The notes under the pieces were generated by a model, which had not been told where the DNA came from, ran no database searches, and was given only the letters and a program-made list of their open reading frames with translations. From NCBI GenBank assembly GCA_023818745.1, contig JAMWBY010000032.1, positions 1-14,015 on the forward strand: 14,015 bases of DNA, read 5' to 3'. Made by a program: the position numbers and the translations under genes. Positions 1-7,349 of this stretch are shown in pieces; within the stretch, counting starts at the first letter, position 1; each line of letters starts with the position of its first letter. This DNA is from Candidatus Omnitrophota bacterium (GTDB lineage Bacteria > Ratteibacteria > UBA8468 > B48-G9 > JAFGKM01).

Positions 1-695
1 TAAGTTTCTGGTATCAATCTTGCTATTTCCTTAACAGCATTATCAATCATAATCATAACCGCTTCTTCAGTTGGAGTATTCTTATACTTCTCAAAACCAC
101 CACCAAGAATAACTCCACTTACATAACCACCTGCAACAAATCCTGTCTTTGTCTTTGATGCTTTCCCTTCAACTTTTGTAGAATTTATTATCCTTCTTGT
201 TCTAACATCAATTAACCTTATAGTTGCCTGAATATATGCTTCTTCTTTTTTTATTGCCACTCCTCCTCCAAATGGCAGAGGTATTACAAATCCACCTCCA
301 CCTGCTCCCTCTGCATGTGGTTCAAATCCTGTTATAGCACCAACTACAATTATATCTGCTGCTTCAAATGTTCCTTTTTCTGGTGCTTTATTACTCCATC
401 CACCTTCTTTAAGATTAAATTCTTCCTCAAGGTCTTTTAATGTATCTCCTTTTTCAAGAACAATAAATTTCCCAACTTTAAATAGTGCATCAATAAGCAT
501 ATCTCTTATACCTTCTCCCATCTCCCATATTGCTTTTGGTGCTTTTACATCAAATCTTGCTACTGCAATTCTTGCTTTTGGTCCTTCATATTTTAAAACT
601 TCTTCAGCAGTTGGTCCTCCTGTTTTAACTTCTGTTTTTACTTGAGAGAATAAAGGAAATGCCACAATAAATAAAACATACAGCATTTTTTTCAT
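1..695 (-). CDS. CsgG/HfaB-family secreted protein (3' end at or beyond window edge)
   Basis: I translated this from the ATG at 695-693. It is preceded by a strong Shine-Dalgarno sequence (AAGGAGGAG, minus strand of about 702-710). The first 231 codons are visible, and the next codon starts TA, so the protein either stops exactly at the edge or continues with Tyr. Residues 1-18 are a signal peptide (MKKMLYVLFIVAFPLFSQ). The mature part shows the CsgG fold pattern: a beta strand ARIAVARFDV near residue 42, a GEGIRDMLIDAL helix, FIVLEKGD near residue 79, then a Gly-rich segment (GAGGGGFVIPLPFGGG) before strands IQATIRLIDVRT and a final amphipathic helix. CsgG-type proteins form or assist outer-membrane secretion channels. 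Unlike E. coli CsgG there is no lipobox cysteine, and no curli subunit genes are visible. The family assignment is firm; the role is unknown. Confidence 0.82.
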   Translation of the reverse strand, partial: MKKMLYVLFIVAFPLFSQVKTEVKTGGPTAEEVLKYEGPKARIAVARFDVKAPKAIWEMGEGIRDMLIDALFKVGKFIVLEKGDTLKDLEEEFNLKEGGWSNKAPEKGTFEAADIIVVGAITGFEPHAEGAGGGGFVIPLPFGGGVAIKKEEAYIQATIRLIDVRTRRIINSTKVEGKASKTKTGFVAGGYVSGVILGGGFEKYKNTPTEEAVMIMIDNAVKEIARLIPET

Positions 696-737
696 TTTAA
701 ACTCCTCCTTTCTTATAAAATTTACATTGATGTGTTT

Positions 738-766
738 AATTTATAATTTTCATACTTTTTTGTCAA
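738..766 (-). promoter_or_regulatory. Promoter of the CsgG-family gene
   Basis: On the minus strand a perfect -35 TTGACA lies at 766-761. The -10 can be read as TAAATT (743-738, spacer 17) or TATAAA (745-740, spacer 15). The predicted transcript has a leader of about 38 nt containing the strong Shine-Dalgarno. The -35 box overlaps the rnc stop codon (765-763), so the gene can be expressed separately from the housekeeping operon upstream. Confidence 0.45.
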
Positions 767-1404
767 ATTGTTCTATACTTCCTAATTAGTTTTTCATATA
801 AATCTTTTGCTGATTTAATCTCTGCTTCTTTTAAACTATTCCCTTTACCTCTACCTACATACTTTACTCCTTTTATTTTTACTTTAACTTCAAATTTTCT
901 TTTATGTGGTAGACCTTCAATTTTAACTACTGTATAAACCGGATTTACATTGTGATTTTTTATAGCATAGTTAAAAATCAAATTCTTATAATTTTTTAAT
1001 GGCTCAAGTTCTATATTTAAAATGAATTTTTTAATAAATTTTTCTACATTTCTCCAACCACCATCCAAATAAATTGCACCAATTATTGACTCCAATATTC
1101 TATCTGTTCTTTTTGGTTTCTGCCCTTTATATTTTGTAAATTTTATTATCTCCATTTTATCTGAAATTTTTTTAAGATAATTTCTGTTTACATATGCGGA
1201 TTTTAAATTTGTTAAAAACTCTTCATCTTTATTTTTATATTTTTTGAAAATATAAATTCCAACAACAGCATCTAAAATTAAATCTCCAAGAAATTCAAGC
1301 CTTTCATAAAAATTTTCACTGGCAAAAGTAGAATGAGTTAAAGCCCAATTTAATAATTTTTTATTTTTAAATTTATATCCAATTTTCTTTTCTATTTTCT
1401 GCAT
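763..1404 (-). CDS. rnc: Ribonuclease III
   Basis: This is a double-strand-specific endoribonuclease that processes rRNA precursors and other structured RNAs. I prefer the ATG at 1404-1402 (213 aa), which overlaps the end of lnt by 13 nt. A TTG start at 1431 (222 aa) is also open, but it adds an N-terminus not usual in the family. The family signature ERLEFLGD is at residues 34-41, giving metal-binding Glu37 and Asp41, and ESIIGAIYLDGG is at 105-116, giving Glu105. A dsRNA-binding domain follows at about 137-207. One catalytic position is odd: the Asp normally three residues before Glu105 (D-x-x-E) is Arg102, and the nearest Asp is 101 (D-x-x-x-E). It is the last gene of the minus-strand operon before the separately promoted CsgG gene. 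Confidence 0.93.
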   Translation of the reverse strand: MQKIEKKIGYKFKNKKLLNWALTHSTFASENFYERLEFLGDLILDAVVGIYIFKKYKNKDEEFLTNLKSAYVNRNYLKKISDKMEIIKFTKYKGQKPKRTDRILESIIGAIYLDGGWRNVEKFIKKFILNIELEPLKNYKNLIFNYAIKNHNVNPVYTVVKIEGLPHKRKFEVKVKIKGVKYVGRGKGNSLKEAEIKSAKDLYEKLIRKYRTI

Positions 1405-2867
1405 ACTATAAATCCAGTTAAAATTAAACAAAATATAAAAAATGGATAAACACCATATTTTGAATAAAATGTATTATAAATAAAAACAGGTAATTCATAT
1501 AATAAAAATCCTTCTACAAAAAGTTTTTCACCATTTTTTTCAAAAAATTTTTCTATTTTCCCTTCAGGATTTACTATACCTGTAATCCCAGTAAGTCCTG
1601 CCTGTAAAAAATATCTTCCTGTTTCAATAGCCCTAAAAATATTATGGGAAAAATGCTGATATGGACCAGTAGATTTACCAAACCAGGAATCATTTGTTAT
1701 AACTATAAAAAAATCACTGCCTTTTTCCAAAAAATTTATTACCAATTCAGAAAAAATATTTTCATAACATATCAATGTTGAAAATTTTATTCCTTTGTAT
1801 TCAAAAATTTTATATTCATCCCCCTTTTTCAAATTTGGATAATAACCTGCAACTTTTAAAAATATATCCTTTATAAATTTAAATCTCTCTCCAAGAATAA
1901 ATTCTCCATATGGAACAAGATGAATCTTATTATATAATTCTAATCTGTTCCCATTTATAAAAATACTTGAATTATAGAAATTTCCATTTTTTCTAGTAAA
2001 GCAACCAATTACAATCCCACATTTATTCTTTTGAGATATCTCTTTTAATTTATTTAATAAGTCAATATTTTCAAACAGATTTTCCTGGAAAGCACCTTCA
2101 GGTAGAATAACAATATCTATATCTTCTTTTTTGTTTTCCTCATTAAGATTTTTTTCAAAAAAGTAAATTATCTTTTTTTTATTTTCTTCCAGAGTAATTT
2201 CTGATGGAACAAAATTAGGTTGATAAATTAAAATCCTCAACTTCCCTTTAAAACTCATTTTTTCAGGAAATTCTGTCAAAAGAAATAAAAATATTAAAAA
2301 CAAAAGAAAAAAAATTTTCTGATATAAAAATTTTCTTTTAAAAAGTGTATATAAGAAAAAATTTGTCCCGATAACTAAAAAAGAAATGCCATAAATCCCT
2401 GTAAATTTAGCGATTTTTAATAATTTTATATTTTTATACTGAGAAAGACCTAAAGCAAGCCATGGAAAACCAGTCAATAAATTTGCAATCAATATTTCAA
2501 TAAAAAACCATATACAACTTCCCAGAAAAATAATTTTTTTGTCATCAAAAGAAAAAACTAAAAAAACAAAAATTCCCCAGTAAAAACAAAGATATAACGG
2601 AATAAGTAAATAAATAAAACCAGCCACATTTTTAATCCAATATAGAGAGAAAGCATAGAAAATGAAACCTGAAATTAATCCATAAATAACTCTTATATAT
2701 GATTTTTTATTTGAAATCACCAAAAAAAGAGGGACAAAAGCAAAAAAGGCAAAATACCACCAGTTAAAAGGAGGAAAAGATAAAAATAATAAAATAGATG
2801 TTAAAATTGACAAAGTCAAATTGAAAAAGAAATTATTTTTTAATTTTATTTCCTTCTCCAAGTTCAA
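1392..2867 (-). CDS. lnt: Apolipoprotein N-acyltransferase
   Basis: Lnt transfers the third acyl chain from phospholipid to the N-terminal cysteine of lipoproteins in the inner membrane, and so implies a Gram-negative-type lipoprotein pathway. At 491 aa it is close to the E. coli length (512). The N-terminal part (about residues 15-200) contains several hydrophobic helices and the conserved LSFPPFNWW segment. The nitrilase domain follows from about 210 to 455, with the catalytic triad Glu257 (LPEGAF), Lys314 (LYNKIHLVPYGEF) and Cys367 (LICYE), plus TNDSWFG at 391-397. A last TM helix lies at about 473-489. The start is a TTG at 2867 inside the end of panD (35-nt overlap). No in-frame ATG exists near the N-terminus; another TTG lies at 2861, and a GGAGAAGG at 2859-2852 sits too close to any codon to settle the start. 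Confidence 0.94.
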   Translation of the reverse strand: MNLEKEIKLKNNFFFNLTLSILTSILLFLSFPPFNWWYFAFFAFVPLFLVISNKKSYIRVIYGLISGFIFYAFSLYWIKNVAGFIYLLIPLYLCFYWGIFVFLVFSFDDKKIIFLGSCIWFFIEILIANLLTGFPWLALGLSQYKNIKLLKIAKFTGIYGISFLVIGTNFFLYTLFKRKFLYQKIFFLLFLIFLFLLTEFPEKMSFKGKLRILIYQPNFVPSEITLEENKKKIIYFFEKNLNEENKKEDIDIVILPEGAFQENLFENIDLLNKLKEISQKNKCGIVIGCFTRKNGNFYNSSIFINGNRLELYNKIHLVPYGEFILGERFKFIKDIFLKVAGYYPNLKKGDEYKIFEYKGIKFSTLICYENIFSELVINFLEKGSDFFIVITNDSWFGKSTGPYQHFSHNIFRAIETGRYFLQAGLTGITGIVNPEGKIEKFFEKNGEKLFVEGFLLYELPVFIYNTFYSKYGVYPFFIFCLILTGFIVCRK

Positions 2868-3180
2868 TTATCTTCATTTTAAAATTTTTAATCTCTTGCT
2901 CTGGAAAAATTGAAATTCCTAATATGATAACTTCGTCTCCTATTTCAAAAAATCTTGCTGAAGGACCATTTAAACAAATTGTTCCAGAATTTTCTTCTCC
3001 TTCAATTACATAAGTAAAAATTCTTGCTCCATTATTTAAATTCAAAACGTAAACCATCTCTCCAGGGAAAATATCGCTTTCTTCCATAATTTTTTTATCA
3101 AGAGTTATACTTCCCTCATAATAAAGATTTTTGTCGGTTACTTTACCACCTTTAATCTTAACTCTTGCTACAAACCTCAT
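2833..3180 (-). CDS. panD: Aspartate 1-decarboxylase proenzyme (pyruvoyl-dependent)
   Basis: PanD makes beta-alanine from L-aspartate for pantothenate and coenzyme A synthesis. It is 115 aa, slightly shorter than E. coli PanD (126). The self-cleavage site Gly23-Ser24 (YYEGSITLD) is intact, so a pyruvoyl group can form on Ser24. Other conserved active-site residues are visible: Lys8, Arg53 and Tyr57 (ARIFTYVI), plus the NGPSAR loop that corresponds to NGAAA in E. coli. The ATG at 3180 follows an AAGGGG Shine-Dalgarno and lies 18 nt downstream of the proS stop codon, so the two are probably cotranscribed. No panB or panC is visible nearby. Confidence 0.95.
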   Translation of the reverse strand: MRFVARVKIKGGKVTDKNLYYEGSITLDKKIMEESDIFPGEMVYVLNLNNGARIFTYVIEGEENSGTICLNGPSARFFEIGDEVIILGISIFPEQEIKNFKMKIIELGEGNKIKK

Positions 3181-3198
3181 TTTTTTCCCCTTGTTATA

Positions 3199-4350
3199 TC
3201 ATTTCTTTTCTTCACGTAAAATGTCTTTTATATAATCAGTTACTTTTTCAAAATTTATATCTTCAGTTTTATTTGTGCTTCTTGCTTTTATTTCTACTTT
3301 CTTCTCTTTTATTTTTTTCCCTATTACAACTTGATAAGGGAATCCACATAAATCAGCATCTTTAAATTTAAATCCAGCACTTTCTTCTCTATCATCTAAA
3401 ATAACATCTATCCCATTTTCAATTAAATCTTTATAAATTTTTTCGCTTATATTTTTTATTTCATAATCAGACATATTTATTGGAATAATTACTACCTCAA
3501 ATGGAGACACCGATAATGGCCAGATAATTCCATTTTTATCATAATTGCCTTCAATAATTGCAGCGATTATTCTACTAACCCCTATTCCATAACAACCCAT
3601 ATAAATTGGACTTTCTTTTCCATATTTATCAACAAAATATGCTTTCATTGATAAACTATATTCAGTTCCAAGTTTAAATATGTGTCCAACTTCCAGTTCA
3701 TTACATTCGCCTTCTGCCACAAATTCTTCAGAAAATTTACCACCAATTACTCCACTATCTGCTTCCTGAATTTTAAATTTTAAACCACATCTACTAAAAA
3801 TTTTTTTATAGGTTTCTTTCATTAAATTATATGAATTATCAAGCCCTTTTTCGTTTATATCAAAACTATAAGCATCTTTCATTAGAAATTCTCTTGCTCT
3901 TATTACCCCAAATCTTGGTCTTATTTCGTCCCTAAATTTTGTTTGAATTTGATAAAGTATTATAGGTAATTGTTTCCATGACTTTACATATTTTCTCACT
4001 ATATCTGTTATCACTTCCTCATGAGTAGGACCAAAAATCATTTCTCTATTATGCCTATCAATAAAAGTAATCATATCTTTTCCCATTTTGTCAAACCTTT
4101 TAGTTTCCTTCCATAAACTTGCTGGTTGCAAAGAGGGCATTAGTAATTCAACTGCACCTGAGTTATTCATCTCCTCCCTTACAATATTTTCCACCTTTCT
4201 CAAAACTTTTAAACCAAGTGGTAAGTATGTATAGACACCTGCTGAAAGTTTATCAATAAGTCCTGCCCTTATCATTAGTTTATGGCTTATCGTTTCTGCT
4301 TCTTTTGGCGCTTCTTTCTGTGTCGGAATAAAATAATTACTCCATTTCAT
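3199..4350 (-). CDS. proS: Prolyl-tRNA synthetase, short form without editing domain
   Basis: This class II synthetase charges tRNA-Pro. At 383 aa it is far shorter than canonical bacterial ProS (about 570 aa). The catalytic core is complete: the motif 1 region around LPLGLKVLRKVE (43-54), motif 2 FRDEIRPRFGVIRAREF (139-155), and motif 3 GIGVSR (255-260) after MGCYG. The anticodon-binding domain runs from about 285 to 383 (PFEVVIIPIN, then AGFKFKDADLCGFP). The large INS editing domain usually placed between motifs 2 and 3 is gone: EEFVAEGECNE (208-218) runs directly into LEVGHIFKLGTEYS (219-232). It is a compact deletion, not a frameshift. The ATG at 4350 has an AGGAG Shine-Dalgarno. A 45-nt gap to dprA carries a possible promoter. 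Loss of INS predicts that Ala-tRNA-Pro is cleared in trans, if at all. Confidence 0.95.
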   Translation of the reverse strand: MKWSNYFIPTQKEAPKEAETISHKLMIRAGLIDKLSAGVYTYLPLGLKVLRKVENIVREEMNNSGAVELLMPSLQPASLWKETKRFDKMGKDMITFIDRHNREMIFGPTHEEVITDIVRKYVKSWKQLPIILYQIQTKFRDEIRPRFGVIRAREFLMKDAYSFDINEKGLDNSYNLMKETYKKIFSRCGLKFKIQEADSGVIGGKFSEEFVAEGECNELEVGHIFKLGTEYSLSMKAYFVDKYGKESPIYMGCYGIGVSRIIAAIIEGNYDKNGIIWPLSVSPFEVVIIPINMSDYEIKNISEKIYKDLIENGIDVILDDREESAGFKFKDADLCGFPYQVVIGKKIKEKKVEIKARSTNKTEDINFEKVTDYIKDILREEKK

Positions 4351-4373
4351 TTCCGCTCCTGTTTAAAATAATA

Positions 4374-4402
4374 ATTATATACCATTTTTAACATTTTAAA
4401 AA
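4374..4402 (-). promoter_or_regulatory. Possible promoter in front of proS
   Basis: A perfect TATAAT occurs on the minus strand at 4379-4374 in the 45-nt dprA-proS gap. Seventeen nucleotides upstream there is only a weak -35 (TTTTTA, 4402-4397), overlapping the end of dprA. It would give a leader of about 17 nt containing the AGGAG Shine-Dalgarno of proS. The weak -35 keeps confidence low. Confidence 0.3.
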
Positions 4403-5463
4403 CTTCTCTTTTTTCTATAAATTTTACCTGGTAACTCCTCTATAAAACCTTTAATTTGAAGTTTTGTAAGTATTTGAAATAGTAAATCTTGCTGAATTTT
4501 TGTCTTTGCTAATATTTCTTCAAGTTGTAGTGGCTCGTTTAATATTGCTAAAATTTCCATTTCTTCTGTTTCTATTCCATTTATCTTTTTTTCTTTATTT
4601 TTTACTTCAACATTTAATACTTCAAGTATATCTCCTATGTCCTCTATTAAAATTGCTCCCTCTTTTAAAAGTTTATTAGTTCCTTTTGAATAAAGAGTAT
4701 CAACTCTTCCGGGTAAGGCAAAAACATCTCTACCCTGTTCAAGAGCAAAATTTGCTGTTATTAAAGCGCCACTCCGTGGCCCTGCTTCTATTACAACTGT
4801 TGCAAGAGAAAGTCCTGATATAATTCTATTTCTCTTTGGGAAATTATATCTTTCAGGTAATGTATTTGAAGGAAACTCTGTTATTATAGCACCATTTTTT
4901 ATTATTTCTTTTTCAAGTTTCTTATTTTCGGGTGGATAAAAATTTTTAAATCCTGAACCAAGAACTCCTACTGTTTTTCCATCAACTTTTAATGTTCCTA
5001 TGTGAACTGAAGTATCTATTCCTCTGGCAAGTCCACTGACAACAATAAAACCATACTCTGCAAGACCAGATGCAAATTTTTCTGCCATCTTTAATCCATA
5101 AAGAGATGGAGTTCTTGTTCCAACTATACTTATAAAATTAGAACTAACCTCAATATTACCTTTTACATAAAGAAGAAATGGTGGGTCATAAATTTCCTTT
5201 AGTAGAACAGGATATTCCGGGTCATCAATAGTTAAAAGTTTTATTCCTTCATTTTTTATGTAATTAATTTCTTCATTTAAAGGTAGTTGGTCCCATTTTA
5301 TAATTTTTTCTGCCACATTTTTTGATATACCAAGTTCAACCAGTTGATTAACAGAAAGATTAAAAATTTCTTTTATACTTTTAAATTTTTCAAACAGAAT
5401 TTTAAATTTCGCAGAAGATATCCCCAAAAGATTTAATGCAATCCAGTATATTTTTTCTTCCAT
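4396..5463 (-). CDS. dprA: DNA-processing protein A (DprA/Smf)
   Basis: DprA binds incoming single-stranded DNA and loads RecA during natural transformation; many non-competent bacteria also carry it. From the ATG at 5463 it is 355 aa. This start lies 1 nt past the dgt stop codon, suggesting coupled translation. A TTG at 5484 would add seven residues and overlap dgt. An N-terminal SAM/HhH-like region covers about 1-65. The Rossmann core shows SIVGTRTP (112-119), SGLARGID (143-150), GVLGSGF (166-172), the FPKRNRIISGLS motif (208-219) and EAGPRSGALITA (226-237), then ALPGR (249-253). A C-terminal winged-helix domain covers about 300-350. All core motifs are intact. No competence genes are seen nearby, so a transformation role is not shown. 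Confidence 0.95.
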   Translation of the reverse strand: MEEKIYWIALNLLGISSAKFKILFEKFKSIKEIFNLSVNQLVELGISKNVAEKIIKWDQLPLNEEINYIKNEGIKLLTIDDPEYPVLLKEIYDPPFLLYVKGNIEVSSNFISIVGTRTPSLYGLKMAEKFASGLAEYGFIVVSGLARGIDTSVHIGTLKVDGKTVGVLGSGFKNFYPPENKKLEKEIIKNGAIITEFPSNTLPERYNFPKRNRIISGLSLATVVIEAGPRSGALITANFALEQGRDVFALPGRVDTLYSKGTNKLLKEGAILIEDIGDILEVLNVEVKNKEKKINGIETEEMEILAILNEPLQLEEILAKTKIQQDLLFQILTKLQIKGFIEELPGKIYRKKRSF

Positions 5464-5464
5464 T

Positions 5465-6619
5465 TTAGAAAGTGGCAGGGTCAAAAAGTTTTTGATATTC
5501 TCTTATAGCAAACCTATCTGTCATTCCTGCAACATAATCACATATTACTATTTCTTTTGGTTCCTTCTCCAATTTTTTATGAATATGCAAAGGAAGTTGT
5601 CTTGGTTCATTATAATACGCATAATAAAGTTCTTTTATAATTCTACCTGCCTTTTCAGTCATTCTAATAACTTTTGAATGGGTATACATTTTTTCCTCAA
5701 GAAATTTTTTCAATTTATTATGCATAATCCTAACCTCTTCTGAATTTTTCACAATCGTCTCACAATTTCTAACATCTTCAACAGAACGCGGATTTAATTT
5801 ATTTAAATTTCTTTTTGTTTCTTCTATTACATCACTAACTAAAAAATTTATAAGGTTTCTTATCATTATATGTCTTTTATGTTTTTCTGGCTTTTTATCT
5901 ATTTCACTTATCTCTTTTATTTTTTCCAAAATATCAACTTCCATAAGATTCTTATAATCTATAATTTCTGACTTTATTCCATCATCAAGGTCATGACATG
6001 TATAGGCAATTTCGTCAGCAATATTAACAACTTGTGCCTCAAGTGTTGGAGAAACAAACTTTGCAAACTCTTGATACTCTTTTTCTATCAAAGGAATATC
6101 ATAACTTGTAAAATGTCTGATTATTCCCTCTCTTACCTCAAAAGTTAAGTTCAACCCTGGAAAGTCAGGATATCTTTCTTCCAAAATATCCACAATTCTT
6201 AAACCTTGTCTATTATGTTCAAAACCAGAAAAACCAAGTGATTTCATTATCTCATTTAAAACAACTTCACCTTTATGTCCAAAGGGTGTATGTCCAAGGT
6301 CATGCGCAAGAGAAATTGCTTCAACAAGGTCTTCATTTATTTTCAATACTCTCGCAATTGTCCTTGCTATTTGTTGTACTTCAAGTGTATGGGTTAAACG
6401 GTTTCTATAATAGTCACCTTCATGATAAATAAAAACCTGTGTTTTATATTCAAGTCGTCTAAAAGCAGTAGAGTGTATTATTCTATCTCTGTCTCTTTGA
6501 AAAGGAGTTCTAAAAGAATGTTCCTTTTCTTTATATTTCCTCCCTTTTGTTTCATAACTTAAAACTGCATATTTTTCCAATATTTTTTTTTCTCTTTCTA
6601 CAATTTCATTTCTTTCCAT
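5465..6619 (-). CDS. dgt: Deoxyguanosinetriphosphate triphosphohydrolase-like HD protein
   Basis: This dNTP triphosphohydrolase family cleaves dNTPs to nucleoside and tripolyphosphate and adjusts the DNA precursor pool. The 384-aa length fits the dGTPase-like group. The N-terminal signature RDRDRIIHSTAFRRLEYKTQVF (about 42-63) is present, followed by GDYYRNRLTHTLEV (68-81). The HD-domain metal ligands are His77, His106-Asp107 (AHDLGHTPFGHKGE) and Asp202 (NIADEIAYTCHDLDDG). The FEHNRQGLR motif is at 133-141. The ATG at 6619 overlaps the end of the preceding LysM/M23-like gene by 14 nt, and dprA begins directly after the stop. Substrate specificity cannot be read from sequence, so the dgt symbol is by family. 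Confidence 0.92.
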   Translation of the reverse strand: MERNEIVEREKKILEKYAVLSYETKGRKYKEKEHSFRTPFQRDRDRIIHSTAFRRLEYKTQVFIYHEGDYYRNRLTHTLEVQQIARTIARVLKINEDLVEAISLAHDLGHTPFGHKGEVVLNEIMKSLGFSGFEHNRQGLRIVDILEERYPDFPGLNLTFEVREGIIRHFTSYDIPLIEKEYQEFAKFVSPTLEAQVVNIADEIAYTCHDLDDGIKSEIIDYKNLMEVDILEKIKEISEIDKKPEKHKRHIMIRNLINFLVSDVIEETKRNLNKLNPRSVEDVRNCETIVKNSEEVRIMHNKLKKFLEEKMYTHSKVIRMTEKAGRIIKELYYAYYNEPRQLPLHIHKKLEKEPKEIVICDYVAGMTDRFAIREYQKLFDPATF

Positions 6620-7349
6620 TTTGTGCAGGAAGGTATTCTAATGGATTAACATAAACTTTATCAATAATTATTTCAAAATGAATATATCTTTTTTTCTGAG
6701 TTCCTGATTTAACTTTTGCAACTATATCTCCTTTTTTTACTTTATCTCCAGTATTAACTTTTGGTTCTAAATCATGCGCATAAACTGTATATATATTTTG
6801 CGAATGTTTCAGAATTATTGCTTCATCATATTTGTTTGTTTTACCAACATAAACAACTTCTCCACTATCTGAAGCAACAATATCACTGCCTGGCTCAACC
6901 ATTAAATCTATTCCTTTATTTCCAAGTTCTCCAAAACCACATATTATTTTTCCTTTAATAGGCCAGATAAATGGACTCTCTTTAATAATAGATAGTTTTT
7001 CTACTGGCAAAGAAACTTTAGTTGAAGAATACATAGATTGGATATCTGAAGGAGGTAAAAGAGAATAAGATGGTTGAGTTTTCTTTGTATCCGGAATTAA
7101 TAATTTTTGCCCTTCAAAAATACCATCGTCTTTTAAATTATTCGCTTTTTTTATTTTATTTACACCCTCTTTAATTTTTTCAACAGTTTCTTCCTCATAA
7201 TAATATTTTGAAATTCTAAATAAATTTTCTCCTTTTCTAACTATATGATAAGTATAACTTTCTTTTTCTGGCTTTGTTGCAACTGTAATTGCACATCCAC
7301 ATATTAGAACCAATAAAAAACCGATTTCAATTCTTTCAATTATTTTCAT
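6606..7349 (-). CDS. NlpD-like lipoprotein: LysM plus degenerate LytM (M23) domain
   Basis: The 247-aa protein begins with a hydrophobic signal segment ending LVLICGC, giving a probable lipidation site at Cys19 (a loose lipobox). A LysM peptidoglycan-binding domain follows at about 33-87 (YTYHIVRKGENLFRIS to LLIPD). A Pro/Ser-rich linker leads to a LytM/M23 domain at about 127-241. Active M23 enzymes bind zinc through H-x3-D and the second His of H-x-H, with another His in a YAH motif. Here the first ligand is Asn144 (NKGID, Asp148 kept), YAH keeps His192, and the H-x-H is Tyr222-Ile-His224. Two of the key histidines are therefore missing. This resembles NlpD/EnvC-type factors that activate amidases rather than cut peptidoglycan. 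It overlaps nth and dgt by 14 nt each. Confidence 0.88.
   Translation of the reverse strand: MKIIERIEIGFLLVLICGCAITVATKPEKESYTYHIVRKGENLFRISKYYYEEETVEKIKEGVNKIKKANNLKDDGIFEGQKLLIPDTKKTQPSYSLLPPSDIQSMYSSTKVSLPVEKLSIIKESPFIWPIKGKIICGFGELGNKGIDLMVEPGSDIVASDSGEVVYVGKTNKYDEAIILKHSQNIYTVYAHDLEPKVNTGDKVKKGDIVAKVKSGTQKKRYIHFEIIIDKVYVNPLEYLPAQNGKK

Noticed and set aside
1405..1431. TTG start for rnc at 1431
   Set aside because: It has no Shine-Dalgarno, and the nine added residues do not resemble RNase III N-termini. The ATG at 1404 gives the usual start before KIEKKIGYKF.
3165..3365. 66-codon plus-strand open frame across the panD/proS junction
   Set aside because: It lies antisense to two well-supported genes, and its Phe/Leu-rich composition is what antisense AT-rich coding produces.
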